This document shows positions 12,601 through 27,600 of a stretch of DNA of 64,000 nucleotides, piece by piece. The notes beneath the pieces were generated by a model that worked only from the letters and a program-made list of their open reading frames with translations, was not told where the DNA came from and did not search any database. Position numbers and translations under genes: made by a program. Source of the DNA: Strongylocentrotus purpuratus (lineage: Eukaryota; Echinodermata; Echinoidea; Camarodonta; Strongylocentrotidae). The stretch lies in assembly GCF_000002235.5 (NCBI RefSeq), contig NW_022145607.1, positions 37,418,529 to 37,482,528 of the forward strand, read 5' to 3'. Position 1 is the stretch's first letter, and each line of letters starts with the position of its first letter.

Positions 12601-15600
12601 GGACGGAAAATTTTGAAATGCTTAAAATGACCTGATTCGTACTCTCCTTTAGTAGTTAAGTGATTATGAGCAATTTTAAATTTTGACGCGCACATACGCG
12701 CGCGTCATGACCTTTATGTGACCTTTGATGACATGACCTGTTGACCCTTGACCTGAAGTATATGTGATATGAATATGAATGAACTTTGAGTACGCATCAT
12801 GAAGATATGATGGATAACGTGATTTAACAAAATGGCACCTGGATGACGTCACGATGACCTGATGACCTTGAAAAGGTTACTGTCACGTCTCATGACAATG
12901 ACCTATGACTGTGTCAAAATTGAAAGAAATTAACACAACCGATCTTGAGTTATCCGATGAACAAAAAACGGGGAGAAATAAAAATAAATAATAACTAGAA
13001 ATTTAATTCGTCACGAAGACGAATAAGGTGGTCTGTGTAAGTCTCATGATAGATTTGAGAATGGGAGAAATTATATATGACATGTAAACAATGATGATCA
13101 TGATGAACATGATGATGATCATGATAGTAAAGGTGATGATGATGATAATGATAATGGTATATGATGATAAAAACGATAATGTTAATGATGATGATAATGA
13201 TCATGATCATGATGATGTTGATGATGATCATCTTTAGACCATGATGATGATGATGGTGGTGACATTGATGATGATGATGATGACGATGATGAGTATGAGC
13301 ATGATCCTGACATCTGATTGAAAAAATGAGGAAATATTTAGATAGCATAAAGTCTCAGCTACAACATATTAAGATTTGGTTGAAAACTATTTTGAATAAC
13401 AACCGAGACGCTGGTCAAAACACATTGTCATGCATATTCATGTTTTGAAAAAAGTGACTTCCCATAGACATAACACGCAAATATGACAAATTATGCATTG
13501 TCGCCTTTAATGCAATATTTAACTATGATGACGTCATCGAAATGAAAAATGAATGACATATTTTTGATAGAGAATTATCTCAGCTACAACATATCAAAAT
13601 CTGAGAGAAAAGTGTATCACAGATAAGTGAGATAATCTCAATTGAACAAAGACAAAAATGACGTCATCAACAAAATACATTTGTTTGAGTTTAGATGCCA
13701 ATATGATGACTTTGTTTCACTTTGTACGAGTCAGGGTGGTATGAAATCATATCTCCAACTCATGCTTTTTCCAACCATGATATAAAAATTGGGGGTCGAT
13801 GGACTATCTGAAGAGCTATTTCGATTTTTAAAATGGCATGTTTTTGATGAAATTTGCATTATATTGCCCATAGCAGCACGCGCGGATTTTGAACTTTGAC
13901 GCAGCTCACGGCCTTATGAAATATGAAGAGTGACTGAAATTAATGTAATTTGTCAATTACGTTAAGAGGAATCTAAATCATGTAAAAATTTTGAATTTGA
14001 CCATTTACGCGCGTCATGAGCGCGCACAACGCGCGCGGGGACACGTACGGACGGAAAATTTTGAAATGCTTAAAATGACCTGATTCGTACTCTCGTTTAC
14101 TAGTTAAGTGATTTTGAGCATTTTAAAATTTTGACGCGCGCGTACGTGAGCGTCATGACCTTTATGTGACCTTTGATGACATGACTTGTTGACCCTTGAC
14201 CTGAAGTATATGTGATATGAATATGAATGACCTTTGCTTAGGCATCATGAAGATATGATGGATAACGTGATTTCACAAAATGGCGCCTGGATGACATCAC
14301 GATGACCTGATGACCTTGAAAAGGTTACTGTCACGTCTCATGACAATGACCTATGACTGTGTCAAAATTGAAAGAAATTAACACAACCGATCTTGAGTTA
14401 ACCGATGAACAAAAAACGGGGAGAAATAAAAATAAATAATAATAAATAAATAAACTAGAAATTTAATTCGTCATGGGGACGAATTAGGTGGTCTGTCTTC
14501 AAGTCTTATGATAGATTATAATATTTACTATATTGAGAAAGGGAGAAGTTATATAGACATGTAAACAATGATGATCATCATGATGATCATGATGATGATG
14601 ATCTTGATAGTAATGGTGATGACGATGATGATGATGATGATGATCATGATGATGTTGATGATTATCATCAACAGACTACGATGACAGACTGAAAAAATGA
14701 GAGAACATTTAGATAGTATATAGTCTCAGCTACAACATACTCAAAAATCAACAAAAATCAAGCCGAAATAACGGCGATATTAACAAAAGAAAAGAATTTA
14801 GAATCCAGATTTGAGAAAAAGTCATCTCCCATAGGGACTACACGCAAAAAGTAATGGATCTAGTGATAATAGGGTAATAATAAAGTAAATATGGTTGTTT
14901 ATTACATTATTTGCGATTGTACGTGTTTTAATATTCAAAGGAGATGGTAGAGTGAAAGGTCAAAAAGAAAAAAAAGTGAAGAAAAAAAATTGTTGGAGAC
15001 ACCCGGACTCGAACCAGGGACCTTGAGGTCTGAAGTCAAGTGCGTTACCGATATACCAAAACATTTCCCATAGAGATTACACGTAAACGGAAAAAGGAAT
15101 TATCAAATCCCACTTTGTAAGTGAAATATGAGCATGATCCCGGCATCTGATCGAAAAATAAAAGGCACACTTGTGATAGCTTAATTTTTCAGCTACAACA
15201 TACTCAAAGCTCAGCGTAAACAAAGATAAAACGACGGAGATATTGCTCGCGAAAGACGAGAATGTAGAATCCAGTTTTGAGAAAAAGTCATGTCCCATAG
15301 AGAATACACGCAAAATGTGAAAAATTGACATGCCTCCTTTAATCGCAAAAAAACGCCATGATACCTTTGTCAAAATGAAATTTTGTGGTGACTGTATTTG
15401 TAGAGAATATTCTCAGGTAGAACATATCAAAATTTGAAAGAAAATTAATTAATATTTACAGAGATACAATCAATTTTCCAAAAATCTGCTGACGTCATAA
15501 TATGCAAATTGATATTATGAGTTCGGAGGCCATTATGATGACGTCATGAGTTAATTGAGGGTCAAATGACACATGAAATCATATCTCCAACTCATGCTTT

Positions 15601-18600
15601 TTCTAACCATGATATAAAAGTTGGGGTCAATTGACTATCTGAAGAGCTATTTTGATTTTTAAAATGGCATGTTTTTGATCAAATTTGCATTATATTGCCC
15701 ATAGCAGCACGCGCGGATTTTGAACTTTGACGCGCGCTCACGGCCTTATGAAAGGTCAAGAGTGACTGAAATTAATGTAAATTGTCATTTACGGTAAGAG
15801 GAATCTAAATCATGTAAACAATTTGAATTTGACCTTTTTCGCGCGTTATGAGCGCGCGCAACGCGCGCGGTGACACGTACGGACGGAAAATTTTGAAATG
15901 CTTAAAATGACCTGATTCGTACTCTCCTTAAATAGTTAAGTGATTTTGAGCATTTTAAAATTTTGACGCGCGCGTACGTGCGCGTCATGACCTTTATGTG
16001 ACCTTTGATGACATGACTTGTTGACCCTTGACCTGAAGTATATGTGATATGAATATGAATGACCTTTGCTCATGCATCATGAAGATATGATGGATAACGT
16101 GATTTAACAAAATGGCGCCTGGATGACGTCACGAAGACCTGATGACCTTGAAAAGGTTACTGTCACGTCTCATGACAATGACCTATGACTGTGTCAAAAT
16201 TGAAAGAAATTAACACAACCGATCTTGAATTAACCGATGAACAAAAAACGGGGAGAAATAAAAATAAATAATAACTAGAAATTTAATTCGTCATGGGGAC
16301 GAATTAGGTGGTCTGTCTTCAAGTCTTATGATAGATTATAATATTTACTATAATGAGAAAGGGAAAAGTTATATAGACATGTAAACAATAATGATCATCA
16401 TGATGATCATGATGATCTTGGTAGTAATGGTGATGACGATGATGATGATCATGATGATCATGATGATGTTGATGATTATCATCAACAGACTACGATGACA
16501 GACTGAAAAAAATGAGAGAACATTCAGATAGTATATAGTCTCAGCTACAACATACTCAAAAATCAACAAAAATCAAGCCGAAATAACGGCGATATTGCTC
16601 GCAAAAGACAAGAATGTAGAATCAAGATTTGAGAAAAAGTCATCTTCCATAAGGATTACACGCAAAAAGTAATGGATGTAGTGATAATAGGGTAATAATA
16701 AAGTAAATATGGTTGTTTATTACATTATTTGCGATTGTACGTGTTTTAATATTCAAAGGAGATGGTAGAGTGAAAGGTCAAAAAGAGAAAAAAAGTGAAG
16801 AAAAAAAATTGTTGGAGACGCCCGGACTCGAACCAGGGACCTCGAGGTCGGAAGTCAAGTGCGTTACCGATATACCAAAACATTTCCCTTAGAGATTACA
16901 CGTAAACGGAAAATGGAATTATCAATCCCACTTTGTAAGTGAAATATGAGCATGATCCCGGCATCTGATCGAAAAATAAAGGGCACACTTGTAATAGCTT
17001 ATTTTCTCAGCTACAACATCCTCAAAGCTCAGCGTAAACAAAGATAAAACGACGGAGATATGGGTCTAATTGTGACGTCACAATAGAGTTCGTGTATGGT
17101 GCGCATTTTGTTATACGCGTAATATACATTGTCATTGTCACCAGCAGCTGGTGCGCGATGTTATTTACAACTGGCAAGATTATTTCTCACGAGTTTGACA
17201 CGCAAAAAATTGTGGGGTCAACTTGCATCCTAAAGAGCTATAATGTATTTTGTATAGGCATGTTTTTGACCATATATGCTATGTATTACAAGAGCTCGCA
17301 CGCACAGACATTTACCTTAAACGGACGCTCATTTCCTTTTTAACGGTCATGGTATCAAATTGTTCGGAAAAAAATGGGAAATACTATGATAGACAAAAAA
17401 TGACGATTTAAGGTTGCGTTCGACCATTACGAACAAAAACGTGCGCGCAAATTTATGCGCGCGGAAAGGTGTGCGCACGCAAAATTCTCGAAATGCTTGA
17501 AATGGCCTAAAACGTACTCTAATTTGATCAAAAAGTGATAATGAGCATTTTTTATTTATGCGCGTACCGACGCGCGGACGGACGCGTACGCGCGCGTTAA
17601 TTGACCTTAAGTTGACCGGACGGATATTGACCATAATTGTTATAAATATGAATGAGAAATGATTTACGGTTATGAAGATATGATCATGAGTTGATTCTCA
17701 GAGCACTTCACAAAATGGCGCCTGGATGACGTCACGATATGTTGATGAACTTGAAAATGTTCCTGTCACGTCTTAAGATGATGACCTATGACTGTGTTAA
17801 ATTTGAAAGAAATTGGACGGTTCAATTTTGAGTAATCGTGCACACAAAAAAGTGGTCACAAATTTATTTTAATTGAATTGTGTTTTTGTACAAATTCAAT
17901 TAAAATACTAGAATTTAATTCGTCACGAAGACGAATAAGGTGGTCTGTCTTAGTCTTATGATAGAATTGAGAATGGGAGAAGTTATATAGACATGTAAAC
18001 AATGATGATCATGATGACCATGATGATGATCATGATAGTAAAGGTGATGATGATGATGATAATGATAATGTTATATGATGATAAAAACGATAATGTTAAT
18101 GATGATGATGAGCATAAGCATGATCCTGACATCTGATTGAAAAAAAAGGAAATATTTAGATAGCAAATAGTCTCAGCTACAACATACTAAAATTTGGGAG
18201 AAAACTGTTGAATAACCACCGAGATACTGGTCAAAACACCTTGTCATGCAGATTCATGTTTTGAAAAAAGTGACCTCCCATAGACATAACACGCAAATAT
18301 GACAAATTATGCATTGTCGCCTTTAATTGAATATTTAACTATGATGACGTCATTCAAATGAAAAATGAATGGCATATTTCTGATAGAGAATTATCTCAGC
18401 TACAACATATCAAAATCTGGGAGAAGATCGATGACCGATAAGTGAGATAATCTCAAATAAACAAAGACAAAAATGACGTCATCAACAAAATACATTTGTT
18501 TGAGTTTAGATGCCAATATGATGACTTTGTTTCACTTTGTACGAGTCAGGGTGGTATGAAATCATATCTCCAACTCATGCTTTCTCCAACCATGATATAA

Positions 18601-21600
18601 AAATTGGGGGTCAATGGACTATCTGAAGAGCTATTTCGATTTTTAAAATGGCATGTTTTTGATCAAATTTGCACTATATTGCCCATAGCAGTACGCGCGG
18701 ATTTTGAACTTTGACGCACGCTCACGGCCTTATGAAATATGAAGAGTGACTGAAATTAATGTAAATTGTCAATTACGTTAAGAGGAATCAAAATCATGTA
18801 AATATTTCGAATTTGACTTTTTCCGCGCGTCATGAGCGCGTGCAACGCGCGCGGGGACATGTACGGACGGAAAATTTTGAAATGCTTAAAATGACCTGAT
18901 GCGTACTCTCCTGTAGTAGTTAAGTGATTTTGAGCTTTTTAAAATTTTGACGCACACGTACGCGCGCGTCATGACCTTTATGTGACCTTTAATGACATGA
19001 CCTGTTGACCCTTGACCTAAAGTATATATGATATGAATATGAATGACCTTTGCTGATGCATCATGAAGATATAATGGATAATGTGATTTCACAAAATGGC
19101 GCCTTGATGACGTCACGATGACTTGATGACCTTGAAAATGTTCTAGTCACGTGTCATGACAATGACCTATGACTGTGCTAAAATTGAATCAAATTGACTA
19201 AACCAAACTGTGAGTTATCCTGGGCACAAAAAACGGGAAGAAATAAAAATAAATAATAATAATAATAATAAATAAATAAAGAAAATTCTGACGAAATCAA
19301 TAGGTGGTCTGTTGATAACAGACCACCTAACTAGAAATTTAATTCGTCATGGGGACGAATTAGGTGGTCTGTTTTCAATTTTATGATCATAGAAAAGTCA
19401 AAAAAGAAAAAAAAAGAAAAAAAAAATTGTTGCAGATTCCCGGACTCGAACCAGGGATCTCGAGGTCCAAAGTCAAGTGCGTTACCGATATACCAAAACA
19501 TTTCCCATAGCGATTACACGTAAACGGAAAATAAAATTCTCAAATCCCACTTTGCAAGTGAAATATGAGCATGATCCCGGCATCTGATCGAAAAATAAAT
19601 GGCACACTTGTGATAGCTTATTGTCTCAGCTACAAGATACTCGATGCTCAGCGAAAACTAAGCTAAGACGACGGAGATATTGCTCGTGAAAGACGGGAAT
19701 GTAGAATCCAGTTTTCAGAAAAAGTCATGTCCCATGGAGAATACACGCAAAATGTAAAAAATTGACATGCCTCCTTTAATTGCAAAAATGCGCCATGATG
19801 CTTTCGTCAAAATGAAAATTCGTGGTGACTGCATCTGTAGGGAATTGTCTCAGCTAAAACATATCAAAATTTGGATAAAAATTGATCAATATTTACAGAG
19901 ATACAATCAATTTTCCAAAAATATGATGACGTCATAATATGCAAATTGAAATTTTGAGTTCGGAGGCCATTATGATGACGTCATGAGTTAATTGAGGGTC
20001 AAATGAGACATGAAATCATATCTCCAATTCATTATCTATCAAAATATGAAAACAAAATTGGGTTCATCTTGCATCCTAAAGCGCTACAATGGATTTTGTA
20101 TAGGCATTTTTTTGCCCATGTATGTTATGTATTACAAGAGCTCGCACGCACGGACATTATCTTAAACGGACGCTCATTCCGTTATTAATGGGCAGAAAAA
20201 GGTAAACAAGGTATCAAAATGCTTGGAAAAATGTGACAAATATGATGACATAAAAAATTTGACGATTTTATGTTGAAAAATGCCATTATGCGCGAAAACG
20301 CGCGCGCATGTGCGTGTGCGAGTTTTTTTTGCGAAAAGCTTAAAATGGCCTCAAACGTATGCAAAAAAAATTTGACACGATTTTGAGCATTTTTATTTTT
20401 TGCGCGCGCGCTGACGCGCGGACGTACGCATGCGCGCGCGTTTTCTGACCTGAAATTGACTGGACAGATATTGACCTTAATCATGATAAATATGAATGAG
20501 AAATGTCTTTCCGTTATGAAGATATGATCATGAGTAAAAAGTACCAAAAAAAACACAAAATGGCGCCTGGATGACGTCATGAATATTTGATGACCTTGAA
20601 AATGTTACTGTGACGTCTCATGACAATGTCCTATAACTGTGTCAAAATTGAAGGATATTGATTGAACCGATCTTGAGTTATCCTGTGAACAAAAAAGTGT
20701 GAAGAAATAAATAAAAATAAAGAATAATAATAATAATAATAATAAATAAAGAAAGAAAATTCTGACGAAAACAATAGGTGATCTGTTTTCAACAGACCAC
20801 CTAATAATAATAAACTAGAAATTTAATTCGTCATGGGGACGAATTAGGTGGTCTGTCTTCAAGTCTTATGATGTATTATAATATTTACTATATTGAGAAA
20901 GGGAGAAGTTATATAGACATGTAAACAATGATGATCATGATGATGATGATGATCTTGATAGTAATGGGGATGACGATGATGATGATGATGATGATGATCA
21001 TGATGATGTTGATGATTATCATCAACAGACCACGATGACATCAGACTGAAAAAAATGAGAGAACATTTAGATAGTATATAATCTCAGCTACAACATACTC
21101 AAAAATCAACAAAAATCAAGCCGAAATAACGGCGATATTGCTCGCAAAAGACAAGAATGTAGAATCCAGATTTGAGAAAAAGTCATCTCCCATAAGGATT
21201 ACACGCAAAAAGTAATGGATCTAGTGATAATAGGGTAATAATAAAGTAAATATGGTTGTTTATTACATTATTTGCGATTGTACGTGTTTTAATATTCAAA
21301 GGAGATGGTAGAGTGAATGGTCAAAAAGAAAAAAAAAGTGAAGAAAAAAAAATTGTTGGAGACGCCCGGACTCGAACCAGGGACCTCGAGGTCGGAAGTC
21401 AAGTGCGTTACCGATATACCAAAACATTTCCCATAGAGATTACACGTAAACGGAAAATGGAATGCACAAATCCCACTTTGTAATTGAAATATGAGCATGA
21501 TCCCGGCATCTGATCGAAAAATAAAGGACACACTTGTGATAGCTTATTGTCTCAGCTACAACATACTCAAAGTTCAGCGTAAACAAAGCTAAAACGACGG

Positions 21601-24600
21601 AGATATTGCTCGCAAAAGACAGGATGTAGAATCCAGTTTTGAGAAAAAGTCATGTCCCATAGAGAATACACGCAAAATGTGAAAAATTGACATGCCTCCT
21701 TTAATCGCAAAAATACGCCATGATGCCTTTGTCAAAATGAAATATCGTGGTGACTGCATTTGTAGAAAATTGTCTCAGCTAGATCATATCAAATTTTGAA
21801 AGAAAATTGATCAATATTGACAGAGATACAGTCTATTTTCCAGAAATCTGCTGACGTCATAATATGCAAATTGAAATTTTGAGTTGGGAGGCCATTATGA
21901 TGACGTCATGAGTTAATTGAGGGGCAAATGAGACATGAAATCATATCTCCAATTCATACTCTATCAAAATATAAAAACAAAATTGGGTTCATCTTGCATC
22001 CTAAAGCGCTACAATGGATTTTGTATAGGCATGTTTTTGCCCATGTATGCTATGTATTACAAGAGCTCGCACGCACGGACATTATCTTAAACGGACGCTC
22101 ATTCCTGAACAAGGTATCAAAATGCTTGGAGAAATGTGCCAAATATGATGACATAAAAAATTTGGCGATTTTAGGTTGCAAAATGCTATTACGCGCGAAA
22201 ACGCGCACCCATGCGCGTGTGCGCGTTTTTTTGCAAAATGCTTAAAATGGCCTGAAACATATGCAAAATTAATTTAAGACGATTTTGAGCATTTGTATTT
22301 TTTGCGCGCGGGCTGACGAGCGGACGTACGCATGCGCGCGCGTTTTTTGACCTCAAATTGACCGGACGGATATTGACCTTAATCATGATAAATATGAATG
22401 AGAAATGCCTTTCCGTTATGAAGATATGATCATGAGTAAAAAGTACCAAAAAAAACACAAAATGGCGCCTGGATGACGTCATGAAGATTTGATGACCTTG
22501 AAAATGTTACTGTGACGTCTCATGACAATGACCTATAACTGTGTCAAAATTGAAGGATATTGATTGAACCGATCTTGAGTTATCCTGTGAACAAAAAAGT
22601 GTGAAGAAATAAATAAAAATAAAGAATAATAATAATAATAATAAATAAAGAAAGAAAATTCTGACGAAAACAATAGGTGATCTGTTTTCAACAGACCACC
22701 TAATAAATAAAGAAAGAAAATTCTGACGAAAACAATAGGTGATCTGTCGAAAACGACAGACCACCTAATAAATAAATAAAGAAAGAAAATTCTGACGAAA
22801 ACAATAGGTGATCTGTCGTTGACAGACCACCTAATAAATAAATAAAGAAAGAAAATTCTGACGAAAACAATAGGTGATCTGTCGAAAACGACAGACCACC
22901 TAATAATAACTAGAAATTTAATTCGTCACGAAGACGAATAAGGTGGTCTGTCTAAGTCTTATGATAGATTTGAGAATGGGAGAAGTTATATAGACATGTA
23001 AACAATGATGATCATGATGAACATGATGATGATCATGATAGTAAAGGTGATGATGATCATGATAATTAAAATGTTATATGATGATAAAAACGATAATGTT
23101 AATGATGATGATGATAATGATCATGATCATGGTGATGTTGATGATCATCATCTTCAGACCATGATGATGTTGATGAGGATGATGATCATGATCATGAGCG
23201 TGATTCTGACATCTTATCGGAAGAATGAGGGTGATTTAGATAACATATAGTCTCAGCGACAACATACTAAAATTTGGGAGAAAACTGTTTAATAACAACC
23301 GAGATACTGGTCAAAACACCTTGTCATGCAGATTCATGTTTTGAAAAAAGTGACCTCCCATAGACATAACACGCAAATATAACAAATTATGCATTGTCGC
23401 CTTTAATCGAATATTTAACTATGATGACGTCATCTAAATGAAAATAAATGGCATATTTTTGATAGAAAATTATCTCAGCTCCAACATATCAAAATCTGGG
23501 AGAAGATCGATGACCGATAAGTGAGATAATCTCAAATAAACAAAGACAAAAATGACGTCATCAACAAAATACATTTGTTTGAGTTTAGATGCCAATATGA
23601 TGACTTTATTTCACTTTGTAAGAGTCAGGGTGGTATGAAATCATATCTCCAACTCATGCTTTCTCCAACCATGATATAAAAATCGGGGGTCGATGGACTA
23701 TCTGAAGAGCTATTTCGATTTTTAAAATGGCATGTTTTTGATCAAATTTGCATTATATTGCCCATAGCAGCACGCGCGGATTTTGAACTTTGACGCACGC
23801 TCACGGCCTTATTAAAGGTCAAGAGTGACTGAAATTAATGTAAATGGTCAATTACGTTAAGAGGAATCTAAATTAAGTAAACATTTTGAATTTGACGTTT
23901 ATCGCGCGCTGTGAGCGCGCGCAACGCGCGCGGGGACACGTACGGACGGAAAATTTTGAAATGCTTAAAATGACCTGATTCGTACTCTCGTTTAATAGTT
24001 AAGTGATTTTGAGCTTTTCAAAATTTTGACGCGCGCGTACGTGCGCGTCATGATCTTTATGTGACCTTTGATGACATGCCTTGTTGACCCTTGACCTGAA
24101 GTATATGTGATATGAATATGAATGACCTTTGCTTAGGCATCATGAAGATATGATGGATAACGTGATTTCACAAAATGGCGCCTGGATGACGTCACGATGA
24201 CCTGATGACCTTGAAAAGGTTACTGTCACGTCTCATGACAATGACCTATGACTGTGTCAAAATTGAAAGAAATTAACACAACTGATCTTGAGTTAACCGA
24301 TGAACAAAAAACGGGGAGAAATAAAAATAAATAACTAGAAATTTAATTCGTCACGAAGACGAATAAGGTGGTCTGTCTAAGTCTTATGATAGAATTGAGA
24401 ATGGGAGAAGTTATATAGACATGTAAACAATGATGATCATGATGACCATGATGATGGTCATGATAGTAAAGGTGATGATGATGATAATGATAATGTTATA
24501 TGATGATAAAAACGATAATGTTAATGATGATGATGAGCATAAGCATGATCCTGACATCTGATTGAAAAAATAAGGAAATATTTAGATAGCAAATAGTCTC

Positions 24601-27600
24601 AGTTACAACATACTAAAATTTGGGAGAAAACTGTTGAATAACAACCGAGATACTGGTCAAAACACGTTGTCATGCAGATTCATGTTTTGAAAAAAGTGAC
24701 CTCCCATAGACATAACACGCAAATATGACAAATTATGCATTGTCGCCTTTAATGGAATATTTAACTATGATGACGTCATCGAAATGAAAAATAAATGGCA
24801 TCTTTTTGATAGAGAATTATCTCAGCTACCACATATTAAATTCTGGGAGAAAATCGATCACCGATAAGTGAGATAATCTCAATTAAACAAAGACAAAAAT
24901 GACGTCATCAACAAAATACATTTGTTTGAGTTTAAATCCCAATATGATGACTTTGTTTCACTTTGTACGAGTCAGGGTGGTATGAAATCATATCTCCAAC
25001 TCATGCTTTCTCCAACCATGATATAAAAATCGGGGGTCGATGGACTATCTGAAGAGCTATTTCGATTTTTAAAATGGCATGTTTTTGATCAAATTTGCAT
25101 TATATTGCCCATAGCAGCACGCGCGGATTTTGAACTTTGACGCACGCTCACGGCCTTATTAAAGGTCAAGAGTGACTGAAATTAATGTAAATGGTCAATT
25201 ACGTTAAGAGGAATCTAAATTAAGTAAACATTTTGAATTTGACGTTTATCGCGCGCTGTGAGCGCGCGCAACGCGCGCGGGGACACGTACGGACGGAAAA
25301 TTTTGAAATGCTTAAAATGACCTGATTCGTACTCTCGTTTAATAGTTAAGTGATTTTGAGCTTTTCAAAATTTTGACGCGCGCGTACGTGCGCGTCATGA
25401 TCTTTATGTGACCTTTGATGACATGCCTTGTTGACCCTTGACCTGAAGTATATGTGATATGAATATGAATGACCTTTGCTTAGGCATCATGAAGATATGA
25501 TGGATAACGTGATTTCACAAAATGGCGCCTGGATGACGTCACGATGACCTGATGACCTTGAAAAGGTTACTGTCACGTCTCATGACAATGACCTATGACT
25601 GTGTCAAAATTGAAAGAAATTAACACAACTGATCTTGAGTTAACCGATGAACAAAAAACGGGGAGAAATAAAAATAAATAACTAGAAATTTAATTCGTCA
25701 CGAAGACGAATAAGGTGGTCTGTCTAAGTCTTATGATAGAATTGAGAATGGGAGAAGTTATATAGACATGTAAACAATGATGATCATGATGACCATGATG
25801 ATGGTCATGATAGTAAAGGTGATGATGATGATAATGATAATGTTATATGATGATAAAAACGATAATGTTAATGATGATGATGAGCATAAGCATGATCCTG
25901 ACATCTGATTGAAAAAATAAGGAAATATTTAGATAGCAAATAGTCTCAGTTACAACATACTAAAATTTGGGAGAAAACTGTTGAATAACAACCGAGATAC
26001 TGGTCAAAACACGTTGTCATGCAGATTCATGTTTTGAAAAAAGTGACCTCCCATAGACATAACACGCAAATATGACAAATTATGCATTGTCGCCTTTAAT
26101 GGAATATTTAACTATGATGACGTCATCGAAATGAAAAATAAATGGCATCTTTTTGATAGAGAATTATCTCAGCTACCACATATTAAATTCTGGGAGAAAA
26201 TCGATCACCGATAAGTGAGATAATCTCAATTAAACAAAGACAAAAATGACGTCATCAACAAAATACATTTGTTTGAGTTTAAATCCCAATATGATGACTT
26301 TGTTTCACTTTGTACGAGTCAGGGTGGTATGAAATCATTTCTCCAACTCATGTTTTCTCCAACCATGATATAAAAATTGGGGGTCAATGGACTATCTGAA
26401 GAGCTATTTCGATTTTTAAAATGGCATGTTTTTGATCAAATTTGCATTATATTGCCCATAGCAGTACGCGCGGATTTTGAACTTTGACGCGCGCTCACGG
26501 CCTTATGAAAGGTCAAGAGTGACTGAAATTAATGTAAATTGTCATTTACGGTAAGAGGAATCTAAATCATGTAAACAATTTGAATTTGACCTTTTCCGCG
26601 CGTTATGAGCGCGCGCAACGCGCCCGGTGACACGTACGGACGGAAAATTTTGAAATGCTTGAAATTACCTGATTCGTACTCTCGTTTAACAGTTAAGTGA
26701 TTTTGAGCATTTTAAAATTTTGACGCGCGCGTACGTGAGCGTCATGACCTTTATGTGACCTTTGATGACATGACTTGTTGACCCTTGACCTGAAGTATAT
26801 GTGATATGAATATGAATGACCTTTGCTTAGGCATCATGAAGATATGATGGATAACGTGATTTCACAAAATTGCGCCTGGATGACGTCACGATGACCTGAT
26901 GACCTAGAAAAGGTTACTGTCACGTCTCATGACAATGACCTATGACTGTGTCAAAATTGAAAGAAATTAACACAACCGATCTTGAGTTAACCGATGAACA
27001 AAAAACGGGGAGAAATAAAAATAAACTAGAAATTTAATTCGTCACGAAGACGAATAAGGTGGTCTGTCTAAGTCTCATGATAGATTTGAGAATGGGAGAA
27101 GTTATAAAGACATGTAAACAATGATGATCGTGATGAACATGATGATGATCATGATAGTAAAGGTGATGATGAAGATAATGATAATGTTATATGACGATAA
27201 AAACGATAATTTTTTATGATGATGATAATGATCATGATCATAATGATGTTGATGATGATCATCTTCAGACCATGATGATGATGGTGACATTGATGATAAT
27301 GATGATGATATTGATGATGATGATGATGAGCATGCATGAGCATGATCCTGACATCTGATTGAAGAAAAAGGAAGTATTTAGATAGCAAATAGTCCCAGCT
27401 ACAACATACTAAAATTTGGGAGAAAACTGTTGAATAACAGAGATACTGGTCAAAACACATTGTCATGCAGATACATGTTTTGACAAAAGTGACCTCCCAT
27501 AGACGTAACACGCAAATATGACAAATTATGCATTGTCGACTTTAATCGAATATTTCACTATGATGACGTCATTTAAATGAAAAATAAATGGTATATTTCT

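Larger units (their letters stand above)
19330..20813 (-). repeat. Array unit 8 (class B, GAT block deleted)
   Basis: Loop variant ATGGG. The GAT microsatellite and flanking 500 bp are missing; the unit goes from GGTCTGTTTTCAATTTTATG directly to the tRNA-like module at 19433-19498, then class B. Confidence 0.75.
20814..22908 (-). repeat. Array unit 9 (class B, complete)
   Basis: The longest and most complete class B unit, with a tRNA-like module at 21358-21425. Four hairpin modules follow at its right border. Confidence 0.8.

Noticed and set aside
14995..15060. A functional tRNA gene
   Set aside because: The B box and T arm are good, but the acceptor strands do not pair and the anticodon loop is not a standard 7 nt. 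I kept it as tRNA-like repeat only.
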